From Corallococcus sicarius (GTDB lineage: Bacteria; Myxococcota; Myxococcia; Myxococcales; Myxococcaceae), in the NCBI RefSeq assembly GCF_003611735.1, contig NZ_RAWG01000004.1, positions 20,603-84,602 on the forward strand: a stretch of 64,000 nt of DNA, written 5' to 3'. Numbering within the stretch: the stretch's first letter is position 1; every line of letters begins with the position of its first letter. The notes beneath the pieces were generated by a model. That model was not told the DNA's origin and searched no databases. It saw nothing but the letters and a program-made list of their open reading frames with translations. Below are positions 55,719 through 64,000 of this stretch, in pieces. Made by a program: the position numbers and the translations under genes.

Positions 55719-58700
55719 CTACGACGCGGCGGGGACCTTGTCGTCGTTGTGCGCGGAGGCCTCGCGCATCTTCACGCTGACGAGCTTGGAGATGCCGGGC
55801 TCCTCCATGGTGACGCCGTACAGCGTGTCGGCGACCTCCATGGTGCGCTTGTTGTGGGTGATGAGGATGAACTGCGACTGGCGGCTCATCTCCTTCACCA
55901 TGTCATTGTAGCGGCCCACGTTGCCCTCATCCAGCGGCGCGTCGACCTCGTCCAGGAGGCAGAACGGGGTGGGTTTGATGAGGAAGATGCCGAAGATGAG
56001 CGCCACGGCGGTGAGCGCCTTCTCGCCGCCGGAGAGCAGGTTCACGCTCTGCAGCTTCTTGCCCGGCGGCTGCGCGACGATCTCCACGCCCGGCTCGCCG
56101 TTGGGGCCCTCCTGCGTCAGCACGAGGCTGGCGCGACCGCCGCCGAACAGGCGGGGGAAGATGGCCTGGAACTTGTCGTTCACCACGTCGAAGGTCTGCT
56201 TGAAGCGCTCGCGGCTCGTCGCGTCGATGCGGACGATGGCTTCGCGCAGCTGGCTGATGGACGCCTGGAGGTCCTGGCGCTGCGCGGACAGGAACTCGAA
56301 GCGCTTGGACAGCTCCGCGTGCTCGTCGATGGCGGTGAGGTTGATCTCCCCCATCTTCTCCACCTGCGCGCGCAGGTCCTTGAGCTCCCCCTCCACCTCC
56401 GGGGAGAGCGTGGGCAGCAGGTGGTACTGGTGCAGCTCCGTGGCCAGCTCCAGCTGGTAGCGCTCGCGGATGCCGGCGGAGAGGTGCTCCAGCTCCAGGG
56501 CAATCTCCCGCTCGCGCAGCGAAATCTGGGACAGGCCCTGCATCAGCTCATCCAGCCGGCCGCGCAGCTCGCGGAAGGAGGTGTCCTGCTCGCGGACCTC
56601 CGTCGTCGCGGTGGTGTGCGCCGTGCGGCGCGCCTCCAGCGCCTCCGCGGCCACGCGGTGCTCCTCCGCCCGCTGCTCCCGGGTGGACTCCAGCTCCGCG
56701 AGCCTGCGCTCCAGCGCCTCCACCTTCGCGCGGCCCTCCGTCACGGTGCCCTGGAGGCGGCTCGTGCGCGCCTCCATGTCCCGGCGCTGCGACACCAGGC
56801 TCTCCAGCTCCTTGCGCGCCGACTCGCCGCGCTCGCTGCCGGCGGCCACCTTCACGCGCAGGCCCATCAGGTCCGAGGACGCCGTGTCCGCGCGCTGGCG
56901 CAGCCCCTCCAGCTCGCCCGCGTACTGCCGCACGCGCTCCTCGCGCGCCTCGCGGTCCGCCTGGCCGTGGGCCACCTCGCCCCGGCTGGACTCCTCCTCG
57001 TGCGTGAGCGCGGTGTGGCTCTGGGTGAGCTGCCCCTCCTCCGCCTCCAGCGCGCGCAGCCGCTCGCGCACCTTGGACAGGTCCTCGCTCGCCTTGTGGA
57101 GGTCCTTCTCCTGGCTGGCCAGGTTGACCTCCTCCGCGTGCTGCTCCTTGCCCAGGCCCTTGAGGACGGTCTCCGCCTGCCCCATCTGCTTCTGGAGCGT
57201 GTAGTGGCGGGTGAGGATCTCGTTGTAGCGCTCCTCCACCCGGGCCACTTCGGAGGCCAGTTCGGCGATTTCGCGCTTCTTCTGGAGCGCGCCCACCGCC
57301 GCGCCCTCGCGCTCACCGCCGGTGATGGTGCCGTCGGCGCGGAAGACTTCACCCTCCAGCGTCACGAGCGTGCACGGCGTGGGGCTCCAATCCGCGTACT
57401 CCCGGGCCGCGAGCAGGTCCTGGACGATGACGACGTCGCCCAGGAGCAGCCGCATCACCGGCTCCAGCGCGGGCTCGCAGGACACCTCGCGCAGCGCGTG
57501 CGCGAGGACGCCCGGGCGCGACAGGTCCGGCTCCGCGAACGTCCGCGCCGCGTCCCCGGAGGGCACCGGCAGGAAGGTGCCCCGCCCTTCGGCGTGGCCC
57601 TTCAGGTACTCCACCAGCTCCAGGCCCTTGTCGCGGCTGTCGACGATGACGTGCTGGAGCCGCTCGCCGAGGGCGGCCTCCACCGCGCGCTCGTAGCGCG
57701 GCGACGTCACCGTGAGCACGTCCGCCACGAGGCCGAAGATGCCCTGATCCCGCGCGGCCTCCGCGGCGCGCACCATGACGGCGCGCACCCCCCGGTCGAA
57801 GCCGTCGTAGTTCTTCTGGATGTCCTCCAGGGAGGACAGGCGGCTTCTCTTGTCGCTCAGCTCCTCGCGCAGCGCGATGACCTGGACCTCGTTCTCCGTG
57901 AAGGCCTCGCGCGTGCGGGTGAGGGCCTCCTCCTCCTGGCCCCGGCGCTCGGCCAGCTCGGACGCCAGGTGGCGGGTGTCCTCCACGTGGCGGGCCGCCT
58001 GCGTGCGCACGCCGTCCAGCTCCTGCTCCTGGGCGCGCAGGGCCTCCACCTCGCCCGCGAGCTTCGCGCGGCGGGCCTCCAGGTCCGTGCGCTGGCGCGC
58101 CAGGTTGGTGAGGTTGCTCTCGTGGTTCGCAAGCCGCGTGGCCACGGCGACGAGCCCCGCCCGCTCCTGCTCCAGGCGCAGGGAGATCTCCGTCTGGAGC
58201 ACGGAGACGCGGCGCTGCTCCTCCAGGGCCACCTGCATGGCCACTTCGTCTTCCTTGTACGACCCGGCGATGCCCGACAGCTCCGCCTCGCGGGCCGTCA
58301 TGGTCTGCACCACCTCCGCCTGCCGCGCGAGCAGTCCGTCCAGCTCCGCCTGCGACTGGGCCACGCGCGCGCCCGTCTCCTCGAAGTCGCGCCGGCCGTA
58401 CGCCAATTCCTGCGCGTCGCGCTGCACGGCGCTCTCCAGCGCGTGCACCTCCCCGGCGAACTGCTGGAGCGCCGTGCCCTCCGCGTCCAGCTCCGCGCGG
58501 CGCCGGGTGATGACCTCCTCCAGCTCCTTCACCCGGTCCAGGCCCTCGCGCTCCTCGCCGCCCAGGTTCTCCAGGCGCGACTGGAGCACGCCCTTCTCCG
58601 CCATCAGCTCCAGCGCGCGGTGGCTGGCCGAGTGCAGATCAATCTCCCGCATGCGCGCCTTGAGCTTGCGGTACTTCTCCGCCTTCTTCGCCTGCCGCGA

Positions 58701-59327
58701 CAGCGTGTCGAGCCGCTTCTCCAGCTCGCCCGTGATGTCGTTGACGCGCAGGAGGTTGGCCTCGGTGGCCTCCATCTTGCGCTCGGCGGCCTTGCGGCGG
58801 GCCTTGTACTTGGTGACGCCCGCGGCCTCCTCCAGCAGGTGCCGGCGGTCCTCCGGCTTGCTGGAGACGATGAGGCCCACGCGGCCCTGCTCGATGATGG
58901 AGTAGGCCTTGGTGCCCACGCCCGTGCCGAGGAACAGCTCCGTGATGTCCAGCAGGCGGCACAGCGTCTTGTTGATGAGGTACTCGGAGTCGCCGTTGCG
59001 GAACAGGCGCCGGGTGACCGTGATCTCGGAGAAGCCCTGGTACTGCGGCGCCAGCGTGTCCGTGTCGTCCACGAGGAAGGTGAGCGACACCTCCGCCATG
59101 GACAGGGGCGGCTTGGACTCCGAGCCGTTGAAGATGACGTCCTCCATGCCCCGGCCGCGCAGGTTCTTCGCGCTCTGCTCGCCCATCACCCAACGGATGG
59201 CGTCCACGACGTTGGATTTGCCACACCCGTTGGGGCCGACGACGCCGGTGACGCCCTCGTCGAAGGAGAAGACGCTCCGCTCCATGAACGACTTGAAGCC
59301 GGTGATGTCCAGGCGCTTGATTCGCAT
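55719..59327 (-). CDS. smc: Chromosome segregation ATPase SMC
   Basis: 1202 residues, the full bacterial SMC length. Walker A GPNGCGKSN (about 32-40) in the N-terminal head, two long coiled coils, a hinge domain near 515-640 (GIFGLVADVLTVTSPRYE), and in the C-terminal head the ABC signature LLSGGEKALT and Walker B CLLDEVDAPLD. It organises and segregates the chromosome with ScpA/ScpB, encoded elsewhere. The ATG begins MRIKRLDITGFKSF, exactly the family start, with GGAG 9-10 bases upstream. Confidence 0.98.
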   Translation of the reverse strand: MRIKRLDITGFKSFMERSVFSFDEGVTGVVGPNGCGKSNVVDAIRWVMGEQSAKNLRGRGMEDVIFNGSESKPPLSMAEVSLTFLVDDTDTLAPQYQGFSEITVTRRLFRNGDSEYLINKTLCRLLDITELFLGTGVGTKAYSIIEQGRVGLIVSSKPEDRRHLLEEAAGVTKYKARRKAAERKMEATEANLLRVNDITGELEKRLDTLSRQAKKAEKYRKLKARMREIDLHSASHRALELMAEKGVLQSRLENLGGEEREGLDRVKELEEVITRRRAELDAEGTALQQFAGEVHALESAVQRDAQELAYGRRDFEETGARVAQSQAELDGLLARQAEVVQTMTAREAELSGIAGSYKEDEVAMQVALEEQRRVSVLQTEISLRLEQERAGLVAVATRLANHESNLTNLARQRTDLEARRAKLAGEVEALRAQEQELDGVRTQAARHVEDTRHLASELAERRGQEEEALTRTREAFTENEVQVIALREELSDKRSRLSSLEDIQKNYDGFDRGVRAVMVRAAEAARDQGIFGLVADVLTVTSPRYERAVEAALGERLQHVIVDSRDKGLELVEYLKGHAEGRGTFLPVPSGDAARTFAEPDLSRPGVLAHALREVSCEPALEPVMRLLLGDVVIVQDLLAAREYADWSPTPCTLVTLEGEVFRADGTITGGEREGAAVGALQKKREIAELASEVARVEERYNEILTRHYTLQKQMGQAETVLKGLGKEQHAEEVNLASQEKDLHKASEDLSKVRERLRALEAEEGQLTQSHTALTHEEESSRGEVAHGQADREAREERVRQYAGELEGLRQRADTASSDLMGLRVKVAAGSERGESARKELESLVSQRRDMEARTSRLQGTVTEGRAKVEALERRLAELESTREQRAEEHRVAAEALEARRTAHTTATTEVREQDTSFRELRGRLDELMQGLSQISLREREIALELEHLSAGIRERYQLELATELHQYHLLPTLSPEVEGELKDLRAQVEKMGEINLTAIDEHAELSKRFEFLSAQRQDLQASISQLREAIVRIDATSRERFKQTFDVVNDKFQAIFPRLFGGGRASLVLTQEGPNGEPGVEIVAQPPGKKLQSVNLLSGGEKALTAVALIFGIFLIKPTPFCLLDEVDAPLDEGNVGRYNDMVKEMSRQSQFILITHNKRTMEVADTLYGVTMEEPGISKLVSVKMREASAHNDDKVPAAS

Positions 59328-59553
59328 TCCAGCGGGCTCCCTACGAGGCGACGGTGAGGCGGGATGAAAACGCGCGCGGGGCCGGAAAATCGGCTCCGCA
59401 GCGATCGGCAGGAGTACCAGCCACCCCACCGGTGATCAAGGGTGACACTGCAACGCGTGACCCTATGTCCAGTGCTACAGGCAGGGGAGCAGGCGACCTC
59501 GCACCACCCTTGCAAAGCAGACGTCCCACCCTACCTTGGGTCTTGACCTTTCT

Positions 59554-59558
59554 GGAGG
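59554..59558 (+). promoter_or_regulatory. Isolated GGAGG bearing on a start-codon question
   Basis: GGAGG is 18 bases from the TTG used as start but only 6 bases from an in-frame ACG (59565), so it cannot serve both. Confidence 0.35.
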
Positions 59559-59576
59559 CGGCCTACGTTTCAGCCC

Positions 59577-60341
59577 TTGTTCGCCCTGTCGCTCCTCGTG
59601 GGCGCGTCCCCGACGTCTCAGGTAGCACCCCGGTCTGACATGGTGGTGGCGGCAGCGCCGGCCCCCTGTCCAAACCCGTGGTTTCCCATGGAGGAGGGGC
59701 TGGCGCTGACGTACCGCGCCGGCCGCTCTTCGGAGCTGGTGTTGACGACGAAGGACGTCGTGCCGGCCCCGGACGGGACGGTGAAGGCCCTGCTCGCGGT
59801 CAGCCTCAAGGGGCGCAACGGCCAGACGGAGCTCACCTGTGACGCCCAGGGGGTGCGCACGGGGCTGGGCGGCCTGGAGGGCACGCTGCTGTCCGCGTCC
59901 GGCATGGACATGCAGGTGGTGAACATGGAGGGCGTCGCCGTGCCCGCCCCGTCGGTGATGGTGCCGGGCGGGACGTGGAAGAACAGCCTGTCGGTGAAGC
60001 TCCAGCCCCCGGCGAAGAAGGGCGGCCTGCGCCCCACCATCGCCACGACCTTCGACAAGGAGGCCACGGTGCTGGGCGAGGAGGAGATCACCGTCCAGGG
60101 TGGCACCTTCAAGGCGCTGAAGATCAAGAACATCACCACGGCCCGCGCCAGCCGCCCCGGCTCCGAGGGGCGCTCCATGGAGAGCCTGATGTGGTTCGCG
60201 CCGGACGTCGGCATCATCAAGCTGACCACGGACGGTGAGACGAACCTGGAGCTGCTCAAGGTGGACCGGCCCAAGGCCAAGGTGCAGCCGGCCGCGCTCA
60301 AGGGCGGCGCGAAGAAGGCCCCGAAGCCGACCAAGGGCTGA
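59577..60341 (+). CDS. Exported protein of unknown function
   Basis: 254 residues from a TTG. The N-terminus FALSLLVGASPTSQVA looks like a signal peptide. The mature part is a single beta-rich domain with one Cys pair (PCPNPW, ELTCD) and ends in a Lys/Ala-rich tail. The central segments resemble generic DUF-type beta-sandwich proteins of myxobacteria, but I recognise no family. An in-frame ACG at 59565 gives a more normal signal peptide (FQPLFALSLLV) and better ribosome-site spacing, so the true start is doubtful. It is divergent from smc and convergent with the next gene. Confidence 0.72.
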   Translation: MFALSLLVGASPTSQVAPRSDMVVAAAPAPCPNPWFPMEEGLALTYRAGRSSELVLTTKDVVPAPDGTVKALLAVSLKGRNGQTELTCDAQGVRTGLGGLEGTLLSASGMDMQVVNMEGVAVPAPSVMVPGGTWKNSLSVKLQPPAKKGGLRPTIATTFDKEATVLGEEEITVQGGTFKALKIKNITTARASRPGSEGRSMESLMWFAPDVGIIKLTTDGETNLELLKVDRPKAKVQPAALKGGAKKAPKPTKG

Positions 60342-60348
60342 TGAAGGC

Positions 60349-61590
60349 TCAGCCTCCGAGCGCGTAGTTTTCCAACAGCTCCAAGGTGCTCCGCACGGCC
60401 GGCTGCGCATTAAGAATGTAGACGGGCGTCTTGCGTGCCCAGGCCAGTCGCAGCGCTTCATAGAGAAGAGCATGCACGTAGCTCTGCGTGCATGTCGGGA
60501 TGCCAACGAAATCCAGTGCGACCGCTTCACGTTTCAAGAGGCGGGGCACGAGTTTCTCTTCCGCGAAGGACTGAGCGCGGGCTGCATCCTCGACATGGGT
60601 GTGCTTGACGACGAACTTGAGGGTGCCTGCTGGCGGACTCTCGAACGAGAGCCATTTGTGGACGGCTCTTCGGGGAGTGCGCTCCTTGGCCCGTTGGCGG
60701 ATGGTCTCTATCATCCCCTCGTAGTCCTGCTCTGCCTCAGCAGGCATTTCAAATGTCACCAAGGTTCCCGGGTAGCCCGCGCTTGCATCCAGGGTCATGC
60801 GTCCGTGGGGATCCTCGAAATGCGAGTCACCCTCAAGCTTCAACATGGCCCCCCGCGTCGCGACAACAAGACGGCCTCCCACAAGCTTGGTCATCTCCGC
60901 GATGAAAAACAGGCCCATGCCAGCGTTCTGGGAACTGCCGGTCTCCCCCTCATCAAAAGCACTAGAGATGTGCGGCCAGAGAGAACGCGCCAGGGCTTCC
61001 TTCGGATCTGTCAGCGCCTTGTGTCGCCCCTGGAGACTGGTCGGGATGCCAATACCCGCGTCAGCGACCGCAACCTGGACCATTGGCTGCGTCGCATTCC
61101 GTCCCCCACGGTTGAGTTGCGCCCCCACGATGCCTCCCAGGGGATCGTGGCTGTGCTGCACCACGTTTCGCAGTAGCTCGTTGAGCACGTAGTACAGCGT
61201 CCGGCGTGTATCCTCGAAAGCGGGCTCTGGGACCAACAAGCGCGAGATTTCATCCGAAGCGGGTTCGGTAGGAGCCTGCCGCTGGATACGCGCAAGCTTG
61301 ACCGTCCTGCCCCTTTCACCAGGGGGAGAACTGGCGCGCCCCGGCACATCAATGACCCCCTCAAAGCCTACTGCCCGAGCAAACTGACACGAACCCGAAT
61401 TGGGCTCGAACCGAACACGGAGTCGACCATCTCCATCTCGGCGGGACAGGGCCGCGATGGCGACCAAGCCCCACATTTCGATGGGATCGATTGAACCCAG
61501 ATCCACGCTGGCCGGATCTGTCTCCAACCAGCGCAGCAGTGGAATCGGATCACTCAGCTCAGCCCGCATCGGCGCGATCAGCGGCGTCAT
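60349..61590 (-). CDS. GHKL ATPase fused to a DUF4325 (STAS-like) domain
   Basis: 413 residues. The middle part is a histidine-kinase-type ATPase fold: N-box NELLRNVVQHS (137-147), G1 DAGIGIP (177-183), G2 GMGLFF (224-229). The last 90 residues (about 323-410; LKFVVKHTHVEDAARAQ, VALDFVGIPTCTQSY) resemble DUF4325, a STAS-like domain. No receiver or membrane segment is present, so it is a soluble ATPase, like an anti-sigma kinase and antagonist joined in one chain. Base composition is visibly lower in GC than both neighbours and many codons are unlike theirs, suggesting recent acquisition. GAGGAG site supports the start. Confidence 0.85.
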   Translation of the reverse strand: MTPLIAPMRAELSDPIPLLRWLETDPASVDLGSIDPIEMWGLVAIAALSRRDGDGRLRVRFEPNSGSCQFARAVGFEGVIDVPGRASSPPGERGRTVKLARIQRQAPTEPASDEISRLLVPEPAFEDTRRTLYYVLNELLRNVVQHSHDPLGGIVGAQLNRGGRNATQPMVQVAVADAGIGIPTSLQGRHKALTDPKEALARSLWPHISSAFDEGETGSSQNAGMGLFFIAEMTKLVGGRLVVATRGAMLKLEGDSHFEDPHGRMTLDASAGYPGTLVTFEMPAEAEQDYEGMIETIRQRAKERTPRRAVHKWLSFESPPAGTLKFVVKHTHVEDAARAQSFAEEKLVPRLLKREAVALDFVGIPTCTQSYVHALLYEALRLAWARKTPVYILNAQPAVRSTLELLENYALGG

Positions 61591-61658
61591 CTCGTGCTCC
61601 TCAGCGCCCCGTCGGGCAAACTGTTCAGCCCTTCAACTACACCGCAATTCCTGCGAAC

Positions 61659-63038
61659 TTAAGCCGTCTCGCCGGAGGGCGCGGGAGGCTCCGTCGGGCG
61701 GCTGCCGCCCGGCACCTGGGCGGCGGCGGGGCGCGACTGCGGCTCCACCGTCACGCGCACCACGCGCGGCCCCTCCACCTCCTCCACGAGGATGCGCCAC
61801 ATGTCGAGCTTGAGGTGGTCGCCCTTCTCCGGCACGCGCCCCAGCTTCACCATGAGGTAGCCGGCGATGGTGGTGACTTCGCCCTTCTCGTCGTCGCTGA
61901 GATCGAAGTTCACGTCGAGCTGCGCTTCCAGGTCGTCCAGCTGCGCGGTGCCCGGCAGTTCGAAGCGGCCGCCCGGCAGCGCACGCACCTCCTCCACGCG
62001 CCGCCCCAATTCCGCCACGTCGCCCACGACCTCCGCCACCACGTCCGCGATGGTGACGAGGCCGGACGTGCCGCCGTGCTCGTCCACCACCATGGCGATC
62101 TGCCGGCGCCGGCGGCGGAACTCCGTCAGCAGCTGCTCCAGCGTCGCGTTCTCCGGGATGAAGAGCACCGGCCGCTGCACCTGGGACAGGCTGCGCAGCT
62201 CGCCGCGCGACAGGAGGAAGAACAGGTCCTTCACGTTGACCACGCCCTCGACGTCATCGAGGTTGCCCCGGCACACCGGCAGCCACGTGTGTCCGGACGC
62301 TCTTGCGTCCACCACGTTCTTGTCGAGCGCCTCCTCCACGTCCAGGTAGCGCATCTGGTTGCGAGGAACCATCACCTGCCGGGCCGTCTTCTGCGCCATC
62401 TCCAGCGCGCGCTCCAGCAGCTCCGCCCGGGCCGTGGTGATGGCGCCCGCCTGCGCGGAAGAGTGCAGGATGATGCGCAGCTCCTCCTCGCTCGTGGCCT
62501 CGTGGGACTCACCGGCCGAGTGCAGGCCGAAGGCCTTGAGCACCAGGGACGCCAGCCAGTTGAGCAGCCGGATGGCCGGGTAGAAGAGGAAGTAGAACGC
62601 GCGCATGGGCAGCGCGACCGCGAGCGTCGTCTGCTCCGCGCGCTGGATGGCGAGGCTCTTGGGGGCCAGCTCCCCCAGCACGATGTGCAGGAACGTGATG
62701 ATGCTGAAGGCGATGACCACCGCCGCGCTGTGCGCGAACGTCGGCGCGAAGCCCTCCGGCACGATGCGCGTCAGCACCGGCTCCAGGAGGTGCGCGAACG
62801 CGGGCTCACCCAGCCAGCCCAGGCCCAGCGACGCGAGCGTGATGCCGAACTGCGTGGCGGACAGGTACGCGTCCAGCTCGTTGACCATCTTCAGGGCCGT
62901 GCCCGCGCCGGGCGTGCCCTCGTCCACCAGCGACTGAAGCCGCGTGGCGCGGATCTTCACGATGGCGAACTCCGTCGCCACGAAGAAGCCGTTCGCGACG
63001 ACCAGCAGCAGCGCCAGCCCCAGGAAAACCCATTCCAT
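61659..63038 (-). CDS. CNNM/CorC-type membrane protein (HlyC/CorC family)
   Basis: 459 residues. An N-terminal CNNM (DUF21) membrane domain of about four helices (1-160; GLALLLVVANGFFVATEFAIVK, ATQFGITLASLGLGWLGEP) is followed by a CBS pair (about 205-325; VMVPRNQMRYLDV, VVNVKDLFFLL, MVVDEHGGTSGLVTI). A CorC_HlyC domain (about 340-420) follows. The family is associated with magnesium and cobalt efflux. The ATG is preceded by GAGGG. It lies 11 bases after the TPR gene, in the same operon. Confidence 0.93.
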   Translation of the reverse strand: MEWVFLGLALLLVVANGFFVATEFAIVKIRATRLQSLVDEGTPGAGTALKMVNELDAYLSATQFGITLASLGLGWLGEPAFAHLLEPVLTRIVPEGFAPTFAHSAAVVIAFSIITFLHIVLGELAPKSLAIQRAEQTTLAVALPMRAFYFLFYPAIRLLNWLASLVLKAFGLHSAGESHEATSEEELRIILHSSAQAGAITTARAELLERALEMAQKTARQVMVPRNQMRYLDVEEALDKNVVDARASGHTWLPVCRGNLDDVEGVVNVKDLFFLLSRGELRSLSQVQRPVLFIPENATLEQLLTEFRRRRRQIAMVVDEHGGTSGLVTIADVVAEVVGDVAELGRRVEEVRALPGGRFELPGTAQLDDLEAQLDVNFDLSDDEKGEVTTIAGYLMVKLGRVPEKGDHLKLDMWRILVEEVEGPRVVRVTVEPQSRPAAAQVPGGSRPTEPPAPSGETA

Positions 63039-63049
63039 TGTGTGGTCCC

Positions 63050-63865
63050 TCAGAAGAGGGCTTCGAAGTCCGGATCGCCCTTGAGCACGTCGAACATGGG
63101 GTCGGCGGACAGCCAGCCCAGGACCTTCTGTCGGTCCGCCGCCAGCGCCTTCTGCAGGTACTGGACGGAGTCCTTCGGACGGCCCCACAGCGCGTACAGC
63201 GCCGCCAGGTTGTAGTTGAGCAACAGGTCTTCCGCATTCAACGCCCGGGCGCGCTCATAGGCGCGCTCCGCTTCGGCGTAGAAGCCCTTCTGGGCGTAGC
63301 AGATGCCCAGGTCCAGCTGCGCCTCGAAGTTGTCCGGCTCCAGCCGCACCACTTCCTTCAGCTGGGTGATGGAGGAGCGGTAGTCGCCCTCGTCCATCAT
63401 CAGCGCCGCCAGCTCGTGCCGGGGGAAGGCGTCCTGCGGATCCAGCTCGATGGCGGACTGGAGCTCGCGCATCGCCTCCTCCACCCGCCCCTGGTCCGCG
63501 TACGTGAGGCCCAGGTTGAGGTGGGCGTCCGGGTACTCCGGATCCAGCTCGATGGCCTCCTTGTACTCCTCCACGGCCATCTCGCTGGCGTGGGTGGAGA
63601 GGAAGCAGGCCAGGTTGTAGTGCGCGGTGGCGCTCTCCGGCTCCAGCTTCAGCGCGGTGAGGTACTCGCCCAGCGCGTCGCGGAACTGCTTCTTCTCCGC
63701 GTAGACCGTGGCCAGGTTGTCGTGCGCGTGCGCCGACGTGGGGTCCAGGTCAATGGCCTTCCTGAACTCCTTGATGGCCTCGTCCAGCCAGCCCCGGTCC
63801 GCCAGCTCGATGCCGCGGGTGTTGTGCTCATCGGACAGAGCAATGTTGTCCTTTTCCCGGGCCAT
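63050..63865 (-). CDS. TPR repeat protein
   Basis: 271 residues made of about seven TPR units (for example AHAHDNLATVYAEKKQFRDA, DAHLNLGLTYADQGRVEEA), with the Ala/Gly/Leu pattern of the 34-residue repeat intact. No signal peptide, so it is probably a cytoplasmic adaptor. The last gene-proximal segment (WLSADPMFDVLKGDPDFEALF) is a capping motif common in myxobacterial TPR proteins. It is co-directional with and just upstream of the CNNM gene. Confidence 0.9.
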   Translation of the reverse strand: MAREKDNIALSDEHNTRGIELADRGWLDEAIKEFRKAIDLDPTSAHAHDNLATVYAEKKQFRDALGEYLTALKLEPESATAHYNLACFLSTHASEMAVEEYKEAIELDPEYPDAHLNLGLTYADQGRVEEAMRELQSAIELDPQDAFPRHELAALMMDEGDYRSSITQLKEVVRLEPDNFEAQLDLGICYAQKGFYAEAERAYERARALNAEDLLLNYNLAALYALWGRPKDSVQYLQKALAADRQKVLGWLSADPMFDVLKGDPDFEALF

Positions 63866-63927
63866 GGAGCGCGCGGCAATCTACGCGCCGCGCAATCACC
63901 CGTGCAAGGTAGAGTTTCCCCTTGCCC

Positions 63928-64000
63928 ATGCGCCACGCCGCCCTGCTGCTCCTCCTGACGCTCGCCGCCTGCCATCCGCGCCCGGTCCCCCCCACCTCCC
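63928..64000 (+). CDS. N-terminus of a lipoprotein, cut by the window end
   Basis: From an ATG at 63928 the frame reads MRHAALLLLLTLAACHPRP, a lipoprotein signal peptide with lipobox LAAC (Cys15), and remains open to the window edge. It is divergent from the TPR gene. Only 24 codons are visible, so nothing can be said of its function. Confidence 0.6.
   Translation, partial: MRHAALLLLLTLAACHPRPVPPTS

Noticed and set aside
55749..59357. A 1202-codon open frame antisense to smc
   Set aside because: SMC head, coiled-coil and hinge motifs are intact on the minus strand; the plus-strand product has none.

Overview
This is a GC-rich (about 70%) window, densely coded on both strands, with long open antisense frames that come from extreme third-position GC. 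Gene content places it in the Myxococcaceae (Myxococcus/Corallococcus-type): it holds the Agl-Glt gliding-motility cluster, a forkhead-associated (FHA) enhancer-binding regulator, many TPR proteins and many lipoproteins. From memory, the order glt cluster ... groESL ... FHA regulator ... smc also matches the Myxococcus xanthus chromosome. I cannot name the species from sequence alone. I see no tRNA, rRNA, insertion sequence, prophage, CRISPR array or replication origin.

1-25.3 kb (minus strand): the core gliding-motility (G1) cluster, transcribed gltD-gltE-gltF-gltG-gltH-(RG-rich TPR protein)-gltI-gltJ. It encodes periplasmic and outer-membrane TPR proteins, an outer-membrane barrel, two inner-membrane proteins with TonB-like periplasmic tails (GltG, GltJ) and a giant 4091-residue TPR protein (GltI). 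Two terminator-like hairpins lie inside the cluster and may set relative expression.

25.3-37.2 kb: a gene of unknown function followed by a Cys-rich DnaC-like ATPase; an NHL-repeat lipoprotein; aspartokinase; a four-gene GldA/GldF/GldG-type ABC exporter operon ending in a DUF4340 protein; a metallophosphoesterase overlapping a nucleotidyltransferase-like gene.

37.3-42.5 kb: the most unusual region. Five tightly packed genes encode lipoprotein 1, an ECF sigma factor, a membrane anti-sigma factor with a DUF4384-like periplasmic domain, an exported caspase-like protease with a C-terminal outer-membrane-barrel-like domain, and lipoprotein 2, a homologue of lipoprotein 1. The last four genes overlap at ATGA junctions. 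This looks like an envelope-sensing, sigma-controlled caspase system.

42.5-52.3 kb: housekeeping genes. These are an AmpG-like transporter, phosphoglucomutase, a DoxX-like protein, an NmrA-like oxidoreductase, RNA polymerase omega, a Nudix hydrolase, two proteins of unknown function, and groES-groEL behind a clear sigma-70 promoter and a CIRCE operator. A second CIRCE lies between groES and the divergent genes. A glutaredoxin follows.

52.3-64 kb: a small helical protein, an FHA-AAA+ regulator without the GAFTGA loop, a lipoprotein, smc (convergent, sharing a bidirectional terminator), an exported protein, a lower-GC GHKL-ATPase/DUF4325 fusion that looks acquired, a CNNM/CorC membrane protein, a TPR protein, and the first codons of a lipoprotein cut by the window edge.
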